Assembly (NCBI GenBank): GCA_002746415.1
Contig: NVXD01000019.1
Coordinates: 1-64,000, forward strand
Direction of reading: 5' to 3'
Source of the DNA: Flavobacteriaceae bacterium
GTDB taxonomy: Bacteria > Bacteroidota > Bacteroidia > Flavobacteriales > Flavobacteriaceae
Length of the DNA: 64,000 nt
Shown here piece after piece: positions 26,526-36,239 of the stretch. Every line of letters begins with the position of its first letter. Position 1 is the stretch's first letter. A program made the position numbers and the translations under genes. A model generated the notes under the pieces. That model was not told the DNA's origin. It worked only from the letters and a program-made list of their open reading frames with translations, and did no database searches.

Positions 26526-27494
26526 ATGATTATTAAGGTAGTACAGTGGCAAATTAGGATTTATGTACTTGTAACAATATTCACACTGAGTAATGTTGTT
26601 CTTGCCGCTCAAAAGAAAATCAAAATAAGCCCATATACAATCGGCAGTACCTATGAAAAATTAAAAACAGCGTATCCTTTTATTATTCCTATTGAGGAAT
26701 TGAATTCTGAAAAAATAATTTCCAATGAAAATGTAGTCTATAAAATTGTTGATGAAACGTCCTTAAAGGCTGATGTTTATAGGCCTAAAGGAAATAAAGA
26801 TGCAGTTTATCCTGCAGTTCTTTTAATTCATGGTGGTGGATGGGTTTCTGGGAGCAAGGAAAATGAACGGGTTATGGCTCAGCAACTAGCAGCCAATGGT
26901 TATGTGGCTATAACAATTGCATATAGACTGAGTAGAGAGGCAGCATATCCTGCAGCAGTATTAGATGTGAAATCCGCCATACGCTGGATGAGAATACATG
27001 CACAAGAGTATCGTATAGACCCTGATAAAATTACCGTATTAGGAGCTTCGGCAGGAGCGCAATTGGCAACTTTGGTTGGAGTAACACCAGATCACAAGAT
27101 TTATACTGCACAAAAACAAAAGGTTTCAGATAAGGTGCAGGCTATAGTAAATATTGATGGGATTGTTTCTTTTATTCATCCAGATGCCAAAGAGTCCCAA
27201 ATTGCGGGGTTGTGGTTAGGTGGTCTTCAGCATGAAAACCCAAAAAATTGGAAAGAAGCTTCCCCGCTGGAATATGTAAATATGAAAACGCCCCCAACTT
27301 TATTTATAAATAGTGCACAGGAGCGTTTTCATGCAGGAAGAGATGATATGATTGCTGTGTTAAACCAGTATCATATTTATAATGAGGTTCATAGCCTATC
27401 AGAAAGTCCACATTCTTTTTGGCTGATGCATCCTTGGTTTAACAAAACCCTTGAGTATATAATTTCATTTTTAGATACAGTGTTCAAGGAATAA
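26526..27494 (+). CDS. Exported alpha/beta hydrolase, esterase/lipase-like (putative pectin esterase)
   Basis: Probable carbohydrate esterase. Signal peptide about 1-28 (VVLAAQ). Alpha/beta-hydrolase features: oxyanion-hole motif HGGGW at 102-106, nucleophile elbow GASAG with Ser175, and a C-terminal His in SPHSFW. This is the BD-FAE/Abhydrolase_3 type, which includes acetyl-xylan, feruloyl and other sugar esterases. Placed 175 bp after GH28 on the same strand, so it may be co-transcribed and act on acetylated pectin; this is inferred from position. 322 aa, intact. Confidence 0.83.
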   Translation: MIIKVVQWQIRIYVLVTIFTLSNVVLAAQKKIKISPYTIGSTYEKLKTAYPFIIPIEELNSEKIISNENVVYKIVDETSLKADVYRPKGNKDAVYPAVLLIHGGGWVSGSKENERVMAQQLAANGYVAITIAYRLSREAAYPAAVLDVKSAIRWMRIHAQEYRIDPDKITVLGASAGAQLATLVGVTPDHKIYTAQKQKVSDKVQAIVNIDGIVSFIHPDAKESQIAGLWLGGLQHENPKNWKEASPLEYVNMKTPPTLFINSAQERFHAGRDDMIAVLNQYHIYNEVHSLSESPHSFWLMHPWFNKTLEYIISFLDTVFKE

Positions 27495-27625
27495 TGATTT
27501 TTATTAGGAATAGTGACCTTTATAAATAGGTGGCATATTAAAAAGACTTAAATTCGTCGAGTTTGATAAGCCTCTAGATAAAAAAAAATGGTATACTTAT
27601 CATATTCAGTAAAATATAAAAATTA

Positions 27626-28645
27626 ATGAGCGGAAAAACTACGATTTATGACATTGCAAAACAATTAAATATTACTGCTGCAACTGTATCTAGAGCACTT
27701 AATGATCATCCAAGAATAAGTCAGGATACCAAGGAATTGGTACTTAAAACAGCTAAAGAACTTAATTATGAGCAAAATAAACTTGCTTTAGCATTAAAAA
27801 GCGGTAAAACATACCTTGTTGGAGTTGTTGTTCCGTATATCAATAGAAATTTTTTCTCCAATGTTATTAGGGGAATAGAGGATGAGCTTTATCCCAAAGG
27901 GTATAGAGTTATTATATCTCAAACCCATGAGGAAGAGGAGAAAGAAATAGAAACTATTAAATCACTTTTAAATGCACAGGTTGACGGTATTTTGATGTCC
28001 ATCTCTAAACCAACCACTGTTACAGAGCATTTTGATATGATTATAAAAAAAAATGTACCATTGGTCTTTTTTGATAGAAAAAAGGACATTCCAGGGGTAA
28101 GTACTGTCACTATAGATGATTTTGAAGGAGGTTATAAAGCTACAGAACATTTAATACAACAAGGCTGTAAAAAAATTGCACACGTTTCTGTTTATTTAAA
28201 TATAGGAATCTACAAAGACAGGTTTGAAGGATATAAGAAGGCACTATTAGACAATGGTTTAGCTTTTAGGGAAGAGTATATTATCCAGACGGAAAGTCAA
28301 GTAAAAGCAGGAAAAAAGGCATTGGATGATTTATTTAAACTAAATGATAAGCCTGATGCCATATTTACTTCCAGTGATCATATTGCCTTGGGGGTTATGC
28401 AGCAACTTAAGAAAAAAGAGGTGAAAGTACCAGATGATTTTTGTGTGGTAGGATTTAGTAATGAACCCTTTACTAAGTTTATGGAACTACCTATAAGTTC
28501 AGTAGACCAATCACCTATAGAAATGGGAAGGATGTCTGCTAAGGTGTTTTTAGAGCAAATAAATAGTAAAAAGAAAGTAAAAATAGAGAAAAAGGTGGTG
28601 TTGCCTCCTAAACTACATATTAGAAAATCTTCTTTAAAAGAATAA
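27626..28645 (+). CDS. LacI/GalR-family transcriptional regulator
   Basis: N-terminal LacI-type helix-turn-helix at residues about 4-25 (TIYDIAKQLNITAATVSRAL) with the hinge region ending KLALALKSGKT near 60, followed by a periplasmic-binding-protein-like effector domain containing VVVPYINRNFFSNVIRGIE, DGILMSISKP, VVFFDRKKD-like and IFTSSDHIALGVMQQL blocks. It lies between the pectin genes and the uronate operon, ends 5 bp before the convergent uxaA stop, and is the only PUL-type regulator in the window (no SusR, hybrid two-component system or sigma/anti-sigma pair). It is therefore the best candidate to bind the TAATCGATTA palindromes. The effector may be a pathway intermediate such as 2-keto-3-deoxygluconate; that is a guess. 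Confidence 0.93.
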   Translation: MSGKTTIYDIAKQLNITAATVSRALNDHPRISQDTKELVLKTAKELNYEQNKLALALKSGKTYLVGVVVPYINRNFFSNVIRGIEDELYPKGYRVIISQTHEEEEKEIETIKSLLNAQVDGILMSISKPTTVTEHFDMIIKKNVPLVFFDRKKDIPGVSTVTIDDFEGGYKATEHLIQQGCKKIAHVSVYLNIGIYKDRFEGYKKALLDNGLAFREEYIIQTESQVKAGKKALDDLFKLNDKPDAIFTSSDHIALGVMQQLKKKEVKVPDDFCVVGFSNEPFTKFMELPISSVDQSPIEMGRMSAKVFLEQINSKKKVKIEKKVVLPPKLHIRKSSLKE

Positions 28646-28650
28646 GCGAC

Positions 28651-30261
28651 TTATAAGGAGACCCCTCTTTTCCAAGGAATAAAATCATTTTGATTTAAGG
28701 CATCTGCTTTAGTCTCTATGGTTCCACTTGCAACTTCTATAATAAATTCCAAAAGCTCTTCACCCATTTCTTCAATAGATTTTTCTCCTCTAATTACGGC
28801 ACCAGTTTCAACATCTATGATATCAGACATTTTTTCTGCCATTTCTGTGTTAGAAGATACTTTAATTACAGGAGTTATGGGATTGCCAGTTGGTGTTCCT
28901 AAACCTGTAGTAAACAAAATAATATTGGCTCCCGAACCAGCCATTGCTGTTGTACTTTCGACATCATTTCCTGGGGTGCATAATAAATTTAGCCCTGCCT
29001 TTGTAACATATTCTCCATAATCTAAAACATCTACTACAGGAGAGTTCCCTCCTTTTTTAGCGGCTCCAGCGGACTTCATAGCATCAGTAATTAGGCCATC
29101 TTTTATATTTCCAGGAGATGGGTTCATATCAAAGCCAGAACCAGCATCTACTACGGATTTCTCAAAGGCTTTCATTAAACTTAAAAATTTCTCCCCTTTT
29201 TCTTCGTCTACACAACGGTTTACAAGCTCTTGTTCCACTCCACATAATTCAGGGAATTCAGAAAGTATAGCAGTTCCTTGCAATGCGACCAATAAATCTG
29301 ACACATGTCCTAAAGTAGGGTTGGCAGAAATACCAGAGAAACCATCCGACCCACCGCACTCTAATCCAACTTTCAAATTGGATAAAGGCGCAGGTTTACG
29401 TACAATATTATTAGCTTTTTTTATAGCTTCATAGGAGTCCGTAATTATAGTGGATAGCATATTGTCTACAGTACCCATTTTTTGCTGCTCGTAAATCAGA
29501 ACAGGCTTTTTTATGTTTGGAGCAAGTTCTTTAAGGGCATCCTCAAAAACTTGAATTTGTAAGTTTTGACATCCTAAACTAAGCACAGTACAACCAGCTA
29601 CATTTGGATTGTGAACATACCCTGCCAATAATTTGGCCAAGGATTCGGAATCTTGTCTTATGCCACCACAGCCTCCTTGGTGAGTGATAAACTTTACATC
29701 AATATTTTCAAAAGTTTTCAGCTGCTCTTTAATTTCTTCAGATGGATGATCATTGGAATTAACTAAGGAACGTAGCAATAATCTATGGCTGTTGGCTTTT
29801 TTATGCAACAATTCTTTTTCAAAAACATCTTTTAGCATTTCAATGTTTCTGTTTTCACAAAAAACCAATGGAAAAAATAACCATACGTTAGACGTCCCTA
29901 CTTGTCCATCTTCTCTGTGGTATCCCATGAAAGTTTTGTCAACCCATTTATCCACATTTGGTGGGTCCCAACTAAGAGTTGCTGTTTTCCCTTCTACTTT
30001 TGAGCTTTTGTGTTTTACATTTTCTGTGGTAAGTAAGTCACCTAATGCTATCAGAGTGTTTGCTACTCCTACTAAAACTCCATACATGATAATTTGATCA
30101 CCAGGGTTAAAAGTTTGTAAGGCAATCTTATGCTTTGCTTTTGTAAAGGATAAGATTTGAATAGCATCTCCATTGAAATCTACCACATCACCTTTTGGTA
30201 AATCTATTAATGCTACTGCAACGTTGTCTTTAGGGTTTACCTTTATGATTCTCTTTTGCAT
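28651..30261 (-). CDS. uxaA: Altronate dehydratase
   Basis: Dehydrates D-altronate to 2-keto-3-deoxygluconate, third step of the saturated galacturonate branch, in the cytoplasm. It has an N-terminal SAF domain (about residues 1-95, including NVAVALIDLPKGDVV) and a large UxaA catalytic domain with GYHREDGQVGTSN, THQGGCGGIRQDSE, LGCQNLQIQ and CGGSDGFSGISANP, whose Cys/His residues probably bind the metal. At 536 aa it is full length, with both domains in one chain. Last gene of the ten-gene operon, 8 bp after uxaB. Confidence 0.95.
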   Translation of the reverse strand: MQKRIIKVNPKDNVAVALIDLPKGDVVDFNGDAIQILSFTKAKHKIALQTFNPGDQIIMYGVLVGVANTLIALGDLLTTENVKHKSSKVEGKTATLSWDPPNVDKWVDKTFMGYHREDGQVGTSNVWLFFPLVFCENRNIEMLKDVFEKELLHKKANSHRLLLRSLVNSNDHPSEEIKEQLKTFENIDVKFITHQGGCGGIRQDSESLAKLLAGYVHNPNVAGCTVLSLGCQNLQIQVFEDALKELAPNIKKPVLIYEQQKMGTVDNMLSTIITDSYEAIKKANNIVRKPAPLSNLKVGLECGGSDGFSGISANPTLGHVSDLLVALQGTAILSEFPELCGVEQELVNRCVDEEKGEKFLSLMKAFEKSVVDAGSGFDMNPSPGNIKDGLITDAMKSAGAAKKGGNSPVVDVLDYGEYVTKAGLNLLCTPGNDVESTTAMAGSGANIILFTTGLGTPTGNPITPVIKVSSNTEMAEKMSDIIDVETGAVIRGEKSIEEMGEELLEFIIEVASGTIETKADALNQNDFIPWKRGVSL

Positions 30262-30269
30262 CTTATTTC

Positions 30270-31715
30270 TTATTGAAAGCTTTGAGCATAGGCTTCAAAA
30301 CCATCTTTTATACCTTTATTTTCAATTTCATTTAAGGCAACTTCAACGGCACTTGCCAATTGAGGTACCTGTGTAAGGTCTTGATCCCAGAAGACAGTAT
30401 TAGCTAAGGTTTCTTGTGCTACTTTTTTAAGATCATTGGTGGCCCACAGTTCATTAAAAAATGCCACAATATCTGTACCATCATTTACAGGTAAAGCCTT
30501 CCCATTCCATTCTTTACCATAAAACCGAATTAAACAAGCCAATGCGAAGGTTAAATTTACCGGGATTTGCTTTTTAATATCAATATACTCTAGCAAACTT
30601 GGCAAAACCCTTACTTTAAATTTGGAAATGGAGTTTAAGGCAATACTAGATAGTTGATGTTTTATAAATGGATTTCTAAACCTGTCCAATACTTCATCAG
30701 TAAAGCTTTTTAACTCTTCTTTACCCATTTCTAGGACCTCTGCAATTTCGCCTGAAAGTGCTTTGTTTACAAAGGCTCCTGTAAACTCATCATCAACCGT
30801 TTCCTTTACTGTTTGGTTGCCATATAATATGGAAAAAGGAACCATACTTGTGTGTGCACCATTCAAGATGCGTACTTTTCTGGTTCGGTATGGTTGCATA
30901 TTGTCTACAATTTTCACATCCAAATCCGTTTTGTCAAATGGAAGTTTCTTTTTTAAAGCTTCACCACCTTCTATTACCCAAAGGAAAAAAGTTTCTGCAG
31001 ATACTATTAAATTATCTTCATAATCCAACTGACTGTTATATGCTGTTATTTCGTCTTTAGGATATCCAGGTACAATTCTATCTACTAATGTATTGTGAAA
31101 GGAATTGTGGTTGGTAATCCAATTTTTAAAATCATCGCTTAAATTCCAATCAGAAATATATTTTAAAATGATTTCTTTTAGGGTATCAGAATTGTAATTG
31201 ATAAGCTCACAAGGTATGATTGTTAGTCCTTTAGAAGCATCACCATTATAATGTTTGAATCGCTCATGCAGCAGCACTGTTAATTTGGCTGGGAAAGAAC
31301 TTGGTGGTTGCATCTCGAGCGTATCGCTCTTCACATAGGCTATTCCGGCTTCAGTAGTATTAGAAATAATAAATTCTAAACTATCTTCTTTAGCAAGCGA
31401 TACATAGCCTTGAAAATCTGTATAAGGGTTTACGCCCTTAACAATATTGCTAATCAATTCTTTTTCTTGTATTTCTTGCCCTTTTTTAACCCCTTTCAGG
31501 AACAGCGTATACAGACCATCTTGATCGTTAAGCATGTCTACCATACCTCTGTCAATAGGCTGAACTACAGCTATACCGGCATTAAAATCTACCTCTTTAT
31601 TTAGCTTTTGAAAAGCATAACCAATAAATGCTCTTAAAAAATTACCCTCGCCAAATTGAACCACTTTGATAGGTAGTTTGACCTCAAGGGCCATATTTTT
31701 TCTATTTAATTTCAT
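30270..31715 (-). CDS. uxaB: Tagaturonate reductase (altronate oxidoreductase)
   Basis: NADH-dependent reduction of D-tagaturonate to D-altronate. Mannitol-dehydrogenase superfamily: N-terminal nucleotide-binding motif VVQFGEGNFLRAF (about 18-30), VDRIVPGYP near 215, and RKVRILNGAHTSMVPFS with the catalytic region around residues 280-298 including Lys/Asn/His. Length 481 aa is usual for UxaB. UxaB rather than UxuB is preferred because uxaA (altronate, not mannonate) is the neighbour and the locus is for pectin. 13 bp after dctM. Confidence 0.92.
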   Translation of the reverse strand: MKLNRKNMALEVKLPIKVVQFGEGNFLRAFIGYAFQKLNKEVDFNAGIAVVQPIDRGMVDMLNDQDGLYTLFLKGVKKGQEIQEKELISNIVKGVNPYTDFQGYVSLAKEDSLEFIISNTTEAGIAYVKSDTLEMQPPSSFPAKLTVLLHERFKHYNGDASKGLTIIPCELINYNSDTLKEIILKYISDWNLSDDFKNWITNHNSFHNTLVDRIVPGYPKDEITAYNSQLDYEDNLIVSAETFFLWVIEGGEALKKKLPFDKTDLDVKIVDNMQPYRTRKVRILNGAHTSMVPFSILYGNQTVKETVDDEFTGAFVNKALSGEIAEVLEMGKEELKSFTDEVLDRFRNPFIKHQLSSIALNSISKFKVRVLPSLLEYIDIKKQIPVNLTFALACLIRFYGKEWNGKALPVNDGTDIVAFFNELWATNDLKKVAQETLANTVFWDQDLTQVPQLASAVEVALNEIENKGIKDGFEAYAQSFQ

Positions 31716-31728
31716 TTTTTATCTTAAA

Positions 31729-33030
31729 TTATAATAAATCAAATAAGCCTGGCAACCATAAGCTTAGTTGTGGGAAGTACGTTACCAAGAATAATGCAAA
31801 AATCATTGCCAAAAATAATGGTAGCAAAGGTTTTATCACTTTTTCTATGGTAGTCCCTGCTATACCGACCCCAACAAACAATACAGAGCCTACAGGTGGA
31901 GTACATAACCCAACACAAAGGTTAAGCACCATTATAATTCCAAAATGAGTAGGGTCTAAGCCTAGTTTTGTAACTATAGGCAGAAATATTGGCGTAAATA
32001 TTAGGACTGCGGGAGTCATATCCATAAAAATACCAACAAATAACAAGAGTAAGTTTATGATTAGAAGGATGACAATTTTATTATCACTAATACCCAATAG
32101 CATAGTGCTTAAATCTTGCGGGATATTCTCAAAAGACATCGCCCAAGACATACTCATAGATGCCCCTATCAATAACATTACTATAGCGGTAGTAGCACTA
32201 GAGTCCAATAATATTTTAGGCAATCCTTTAATTGTTATCTCCTTATAAATCATGCCTAATACTAGCGTATATAATACAGCTATAGCCGATGCTTCTGTTG
32301 CTGTAAAAATACCAGTAACAATACCACCAATAACCACTACCAATAAGAAAAGACTAGGTACAGCGTCTATAAAAGTTTTGATTACTTGCTTCAAAGAACT
32401 TCTTTCGCCTAACTTATATTTTTTCTTTTTGGCCCACAAGGATGCTACAATCATTAAGAATAATCCTGTTAAAATACCTGGAATGTACCCAGCCATGAAC
32501 AATGCTGCTATAGAAACACCACCACTGGCTAAGGAGTATACAATCAAAACATTACTTGGAGGAATGATGAGACCAGTTGTAGCAGAAGTAATGTTTACTG
32601 CTGCTCCAAACTCTTTAGAGTATCCCTCTTTTTCCATTTCAGGACCTAAGATACTGCCCATAGCAGAAGCTGAGGCCATAGCCGAGCCCGCAATAGCTCC
32701 CATAAGCATAGCAGCAATCACATTTATGAGTGCTAATCCACCAGGCAAAGCACCAACAATAGTTTTTGCAAAGGCGATAAGTCTATGTGCAATACCTCCC
32801 TTATTCATTAATTCACCAGAAAGCACAAAAAACGGAATTGCCAACAAGGCAAAACTGTCCAAACCTACTCCCATTCTTTGGGACACCGTAGTAAGTGCTG
32901 GCATAGCGGGAATACTGACCAACATGGTTAATAATGAGGAAATGGCAATACTCCATGCCACGGGAGTCCCTATGGCCAATAGACAGATAAAACTAAGAAC
33001 TAGAACAATTACTGGTAGAAATTCCCACAT
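31729..33030 (-). CDS. dctM: TRAP transporter large membrane subunit
   Basis: Twelve-helix inner-membrane permease of a sodium-coupled TRAP transporter. 433 aa, hydrophobic throughout, with typical DctM stretches: ALLAIPFFVLSGELMNKGGIAHRL, the MLMGAIAGSAMASASAMGSIL block, FGIIMVLNLCVGLCTPPVGSVLF near residue 360, and a C-terminal YFPQLSLWLPG. It sits 3 bp after dctQ. From its place in a uronate operon the substrate should be galacturonate or unsaturated/keto derivatives. Confidence 0.94.
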   Translation of the reverse strand: MWEFLPVIVLVLSFICLLAIGTPVAWSIAISSLLTMLVSIPAMPALTTVSQRMGVGLDSFALLAIPFFVLSGELMNKGGIAHRLIAFAKTIVGALPGGLALINVIAAMLMGAIAGSAMASASAMGSILGPEMEKEGYSKEFGAAVNITSATTGLIIPPSNVLIVYSLASGGVSIAALFMAGYIPGILTGLFLMIVASLWAKKKKYKLGERSSLKQVIKTFIDAVPSLFLLVVVIGGIVTGIFTATEASAIAVLYTLVLGMIYKEITIKGLPKILLDSSATTAIVMLLIGASMSMSWAMSFENIPQDLSTMLLGISDNKIVILLIINLLLLFVGIFMDMTPAVLIFTPIFLPIVTKLGLDPTHFGIIMVLNLCVGLCTPPVGSVLFVGVGIAGTTIEKVIKPLLPLFLAMIFALFLVTYFPQLSLWLPGLFDLL

Positions 33031-33033
33031 AAG

Positions 33034-33492
33034 TTATTTTTTTAATAAATCAGACAATTTGTAAAATATAATAAGTGAACCGCTTAATGGCATTACTAAA
33101 TAAACTAAGGCCAAAGGAATTTGAAGCGCAGGAGATTGTTGGTCTAATATATACGTTATGTACACCAATCTAAGTCCGCCAATAACCATTGCAAAAAAGG
33201 CAAACAGTATAATTAAAATGCTTACAATTATCTTAAGTCTTTTCTGTGTTTTTTCACTGGATCTTGAGGGTATTACATCGATGGCAACATGCATGTTTTT
33301 TCCTGCAACATACGCGGCGCCTAAAATGCCTATCCAAATCATAAGATAACGAGCCAATTCATCTGTAAATGAGCTTGGTGTGCCTACTACATATCTTGTA
33401 AATATTTGCCAGAGTACGTTTACAACCATTAGGGCCATGATGGCGACCAATGTCTTCCCTAAAATATTGTCGATTTTCTCTCTAATTCCCAT
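33034..33492 (-). CDS. dctQ: TRAP transporter small membrane subunit
   Basis: Four-helix membrane subunit joining the large permease and the binding protein. 152 aa, with hydrophobic segments at about residues 13-33, 48-64, 90-110 and 128-146, and the conserved FTDELARYLMIWIGILGAAYV block near 40-62. Separate from dctM, not fused. 5 bp after dctP. Confidence 0.92.
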   Translation of the reverse strand: MGIREKIDNILGKTLVAIMALMVVNVLWQIFTRYVVGTPSSFTDELARYLMIWIGILGAAYVAGKNMHVAIDVIPSRSSEKTQKRLKIIVSILIILFAFFAMVIGGLRLVYITYILDQQSPALQIPLALVYLVMPLSGSLIIFYKLSDLLKK

Positions 33493-33497
33493 ACGAT

Positions 33498-34469
33498 CTA
33501 TTTTGTATTTTGAATTTGTTGCATTAATGAATATATCTCGGTATTATCCTTATAATCTTCCAATAAGTTAGCGACTTTATCCCTGAAGAGCGATTTGTCT
33601 GGTCTGATGATTTCAACTCCAGCTTCTTCCACTGCTGCTAAGTTTTCGGTTTCGGCTTCTAACCATAGTTTACGTTGTTGGATGACAGAAACATCAACAG
33701 CTTCTTGGAGCCATTTTTGCTCTTGTTCCGTAAGTCTGTTCCAAAGAGCAGTACTTGCAATTAACACATCTGGTAGCACAGTATGTTCATTTAAAGTATA
33801 ATACTTACAAACTTCATAATGTCTACTCAAATAAAAACTAGGTGGGTTGTTTTCTGCGCCATCAACAACACCTTGTGATAATGAAGTATACAGTTCTCCC
33901 CATGATATTGGAGTAGGGGAGCCTCCTAAAGCATTGACCATGTTTACGGCGCTCACGCTTTCTAAGACTCTAATTTTTAGGCCTTTTAAATCATCGGGTT
34001 CATAAATAGGTTTTTCTTTGGTGTAAAAACTTCGACTTCCAGCATCGTAGTATCCTAATCCTTTTAACCAATATTTCTCACCGTCTACAAGCAGCCTTTT
34101 CCCAATTGGGCCATCCAACACGTCAAAAGAATGCTGACGGTCACGAAATAAATAAGGCACACTAAAGACCCCCATTTTTGGAGCAAAATTTTCCATGGTT
34201 CCAGCTGAAACCTTGGTCATGTCTAAACTTCCAATTTGAAGGAGCTCTAGACACTCTCTTTCGGTTCCTAATTGTTGACTTGGATAAATCTCTAAAATCA
34301 TTTTACCCCCAGACCTTTTTTCCAATTCCTTGCCCATAATAACCATGGCTTTATGCACAGAGTGCTCTAAATCCAAACCGTGTCCAAGTTTTATGACTTT
34401 AACATCATTTGTATTGCCGCAGCCGGATACTAGCAGCACTAAGCCTATAAGGGTAAGAAACCTTTTCAT
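33498..34469 (-). CDS. dctP: TRAP transporter substrate-binding protein (lipoprotein form)
   Basis: Captures a uronate in the periplasm for the DctQM permease. DctP-family blocks: KLGHGLDLEHSVHKAM, YPSQQLGTERECLELLQIGSLDM, GLGYYDAGSRSFY with the conserved Arg that usually binds the substrate carboxylate, and LKGLKIRVLES near residue 145. Unlike most DctP proteins, which are free in the periplasm, this one has a lipobox (LLVSGC, Cys 17) and should be membrane-anchored. Length 323 aa. One base separates it from the aldolase gene. Confidence 0.93.
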   Translation of the reverse strand: MKRFLTLIGLVLLVSGCGNTNDVKVIKLGHGLDLEHSVHKAMVIMGKELEKRSGGKMILEIYPSQQLGTERECLELLQIGSLDMTKVSAGTMENFAPKMGVFSVPYLFRDRQHSFDVLDGPIGKRLLVDGEKYWLKGLGYYDAGSRSFYTKEKPIYEPDDLKGLKIRVLESVSAVNMVNALGGSPTPISWGELYTSLSQGVVDGAENNPPSFYLSRHYEVCKYYTLNEHTVLPDVLIASTALWNRLTEQEQKWLQEAVDVSVIQQRKLWLEAETENLAAVEEAGVEIIRPDKSLFRDKVANLLEDYKDNTEIYSLMQQIQNTK

Positions 34470-34470
34470 A

Positions 34471-35142
34471 TTATTTATTTTTTATTTGTTGTATGAGGTT
34501 GATGGCGTTTTGTACGGTTGCTTTTAATCCATCAAAGTCTTCATTTATTAAAACTTCTTTAGAAATTAATTGAGAACCCATTCCAACGCAGGTTACACCA
34601 GCATCAAACCAAGCCGTTAAATTTTCTTCCGTGGGAGAAACACCACCAGTAGGCATAATGCTTGTCCAAGGGCATGGTCCTTTAATAGCTTTCACAAATT
34701 TAGGGCCATAGATACCACCTGGGAATAGTTTTACTATTTCGCAACCTAACTCTTCTGCACGAGCAATTTCTGTTAAGGTTCCGCAACCTGGAGACCATAG
34801 TACTTTTCTTCTGTTACAAGCAATAGCTATATCTTCTCTGAGAATTGGCGTTACAATAAAATTAGCGCCTAATTGCATATACAATGATGCTGCTCCTGCA
34901 TCAGTAATAGAACCAACACCAAGAATCATCCCTGGTAATTCCTTTAATGCATATTTATTAAGTTCGCCAAAAATTTCAAAAGCAAAGTCACCTCTGCTTG
35001 TAAACTCCATTAACCTTGCTCCACCATCGTAGCAGGCTTTTAATACTTTTTTTCCTAATGCTACGTCTGTATGATAAAACAAAGGAACCAATCCTGTTTC
35101 TTTCATTACTGCAGCCACTTCTAATCTTGAATATTGCGCCAT
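34471..35142 (-). CDS. eda: 2-keto-3-deoxy-6-phosphogluconate (KDPG) aldolase
   Basis: Cleaves KDPG to pyruvate and glyceraldehyde-3-phosphate, the end of the pathway. Class I aldolase TIM barrel of 223 aa with the catalytic Glu in ARLMEFTSRGD (about residue 45), GVGSITDAGAA, the Schiff-base Lys in EIVKLFPGG near 142, and phosphate-binding MPTGGVSPTEEN. The sequence is of the type found beside KdgK in Bacteroidota. It follows kdgK by 26 bp. Confidence 0.94.
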   Translation of the reverse strand: MAQYSRLEVAAVMKETGLVPLFYHTDVALGKKVLKACYDGGARLMEFTSRGDFAFEIFGELNKYALKELPGMILGVGSITDAGAASLYMQLGANFIVTPILREDIAIACNRRKVLWSPGCGTLTEIARAEELGCEIVKLFPGGIYGPKFVKAIKGPCPWTSIMPTGGVSPTEENLTAWFDAGVTCVGMGSQLISKEVLINEDFDGLKATVQNAINLIQQIKNK

Positions 35143-35168
35143 TTGTATTTTTTTGATGCTTTTTTACG

Positions 35169-36209
35169 TTAGCGTGCTACTCTGCCAGAAGCATCACCGC
35201 CCATTAATTTTTCTACTTCAGGAACGGTAACTAAGTTAGCGTCTCCTTTAATTGTGTGTTTTAAGCAAGATGCTGCCACTGCAAAATCAAGTGCATTTTG
35301 ATCATCTTCAGGATATTTTTTTAATCCGTAGATTAAGCCACCCATAAATGAATCTCCACCACCAACTCTATCTACAATATCAGTAATTTGGTACTGGCGT
35401 GTTTCATACATTTTTTTACCATCATACAATACTCCAGCCCAAGTATTGTGAGAAGCAGAAATTGACCCCCTCAATGTAGTAATTACTTTTTTAGCTCTTG
35501 GAAATTTTTCCATCATTTGTTTGCAGACAGATAAAAAAGCTTCTGCTTTTACATCATGCCCTTGAGTAGTAATATCTAAGCCTTCAGGTTTAATATTAAA
35601 GTGCTTTTCTGCATCTTCTTCATTACCAAGAATAACATCACAATAGGAGGTAAGCTCGGTCATGATGGCCTCACGGTCACCACCAAAATTCCATAATTTT
35701 GCTCGGTAATTTAAATCTGTAGAAATGGTAATGCCTAATTTACTAGCAACTTTTACAGCCTCTAAGCAAGTATCTGCTGCGCTTTGAGAAATAGCAGGAG
35801 TAATACCTGTCCAATGGAACCAATCAGCACCTTCAAAAACTTTTTCCCAATCTACCATTCCTGGTTCTATTTCACTTACTGCGGAATGTGCACGGTCATA
35901 AACCACTTTACTGCCACGAGAAACGGCGCCTGTTTCTAAGAAATAGATGCCTAAACGGTCCCCACCAAAAACTATATTTTGAGTATTAACACCTCTTTTT
36001 CTCATTTCCATTAAAGCACATTCTCCAATATCATTTTTAGGCAAACGTGTAACAAAATCTACAGGAACACCATAATTTGCCAAAGAAACGGCTACATTGG
36101 ATTCTCCTCCACCGTACACTACATCAAAACTATTTGCCTGAGAAAATCTTAAAAAACCTTGAGGGGATAACCTCAACATTATTTCTCCAAAAGTGACTAC
36201 TTTTTTCAT
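35169..36209 (-). CDS. kdgK: 2-keto-3-deoxygluconate kinase, PfkB family
   Basis: Phosphorylates KDG to KDPG; both galacturonate branches meet here. PfkB fold: N-terminal FGEIMLRLSP and YGGGESNVAVSLANYG (about 35-48), and the second PfkB signature DRVGGGDSFMGGLIYGL near residue 280 with the catalytic Asp in GGGD. 346 aa. Spaced 30 bp after uxaC. The assignment to KDG rather than another sugar acid follows from the operon, since PfkB kinases are hard to separate by sequence. Confidence 0.93.
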   Translation of the reverse strand: MKKVVTFGEIMLRLSPQGFLRFSQANSFDVVYGGGESNVAVSLANYGVPVDFVTRLPKNDIGECALMEMRKRGVNTQNIVFGGDRLGIYFLETGAVSRGSKVVYDRAHSAVSEIEPGMVDWEKVFEGADWFHWTGITPAISQSAADTCLEAVKVASKLGITISTDLNYRAKLWNFGGDREAIMTELTSYCDVILGNEEDAEKHFNIKPEGLDITTQGHDVKAEAFLSVCKQMMEKFPRAKKVITTLRGSISASHNTWAGVLYDGKKMYETRQYQITDIVDRVGGGDSFMGGLIYGLKKYPEDDQNALDFAVAASCLKHTIKGDANLVTVPEVEKLMGGDASGRVAR

Positions 36210-36239
36210 TCTATTATAATTGTATAATACTAGATTAAT

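Noticed and set aside
32252-33064. 270-codon plus-strand frame opposite dctM
   Set aside because: Shadow frame of a hydrophobic gene; no protein-like motifs, whereas dctM is clear.
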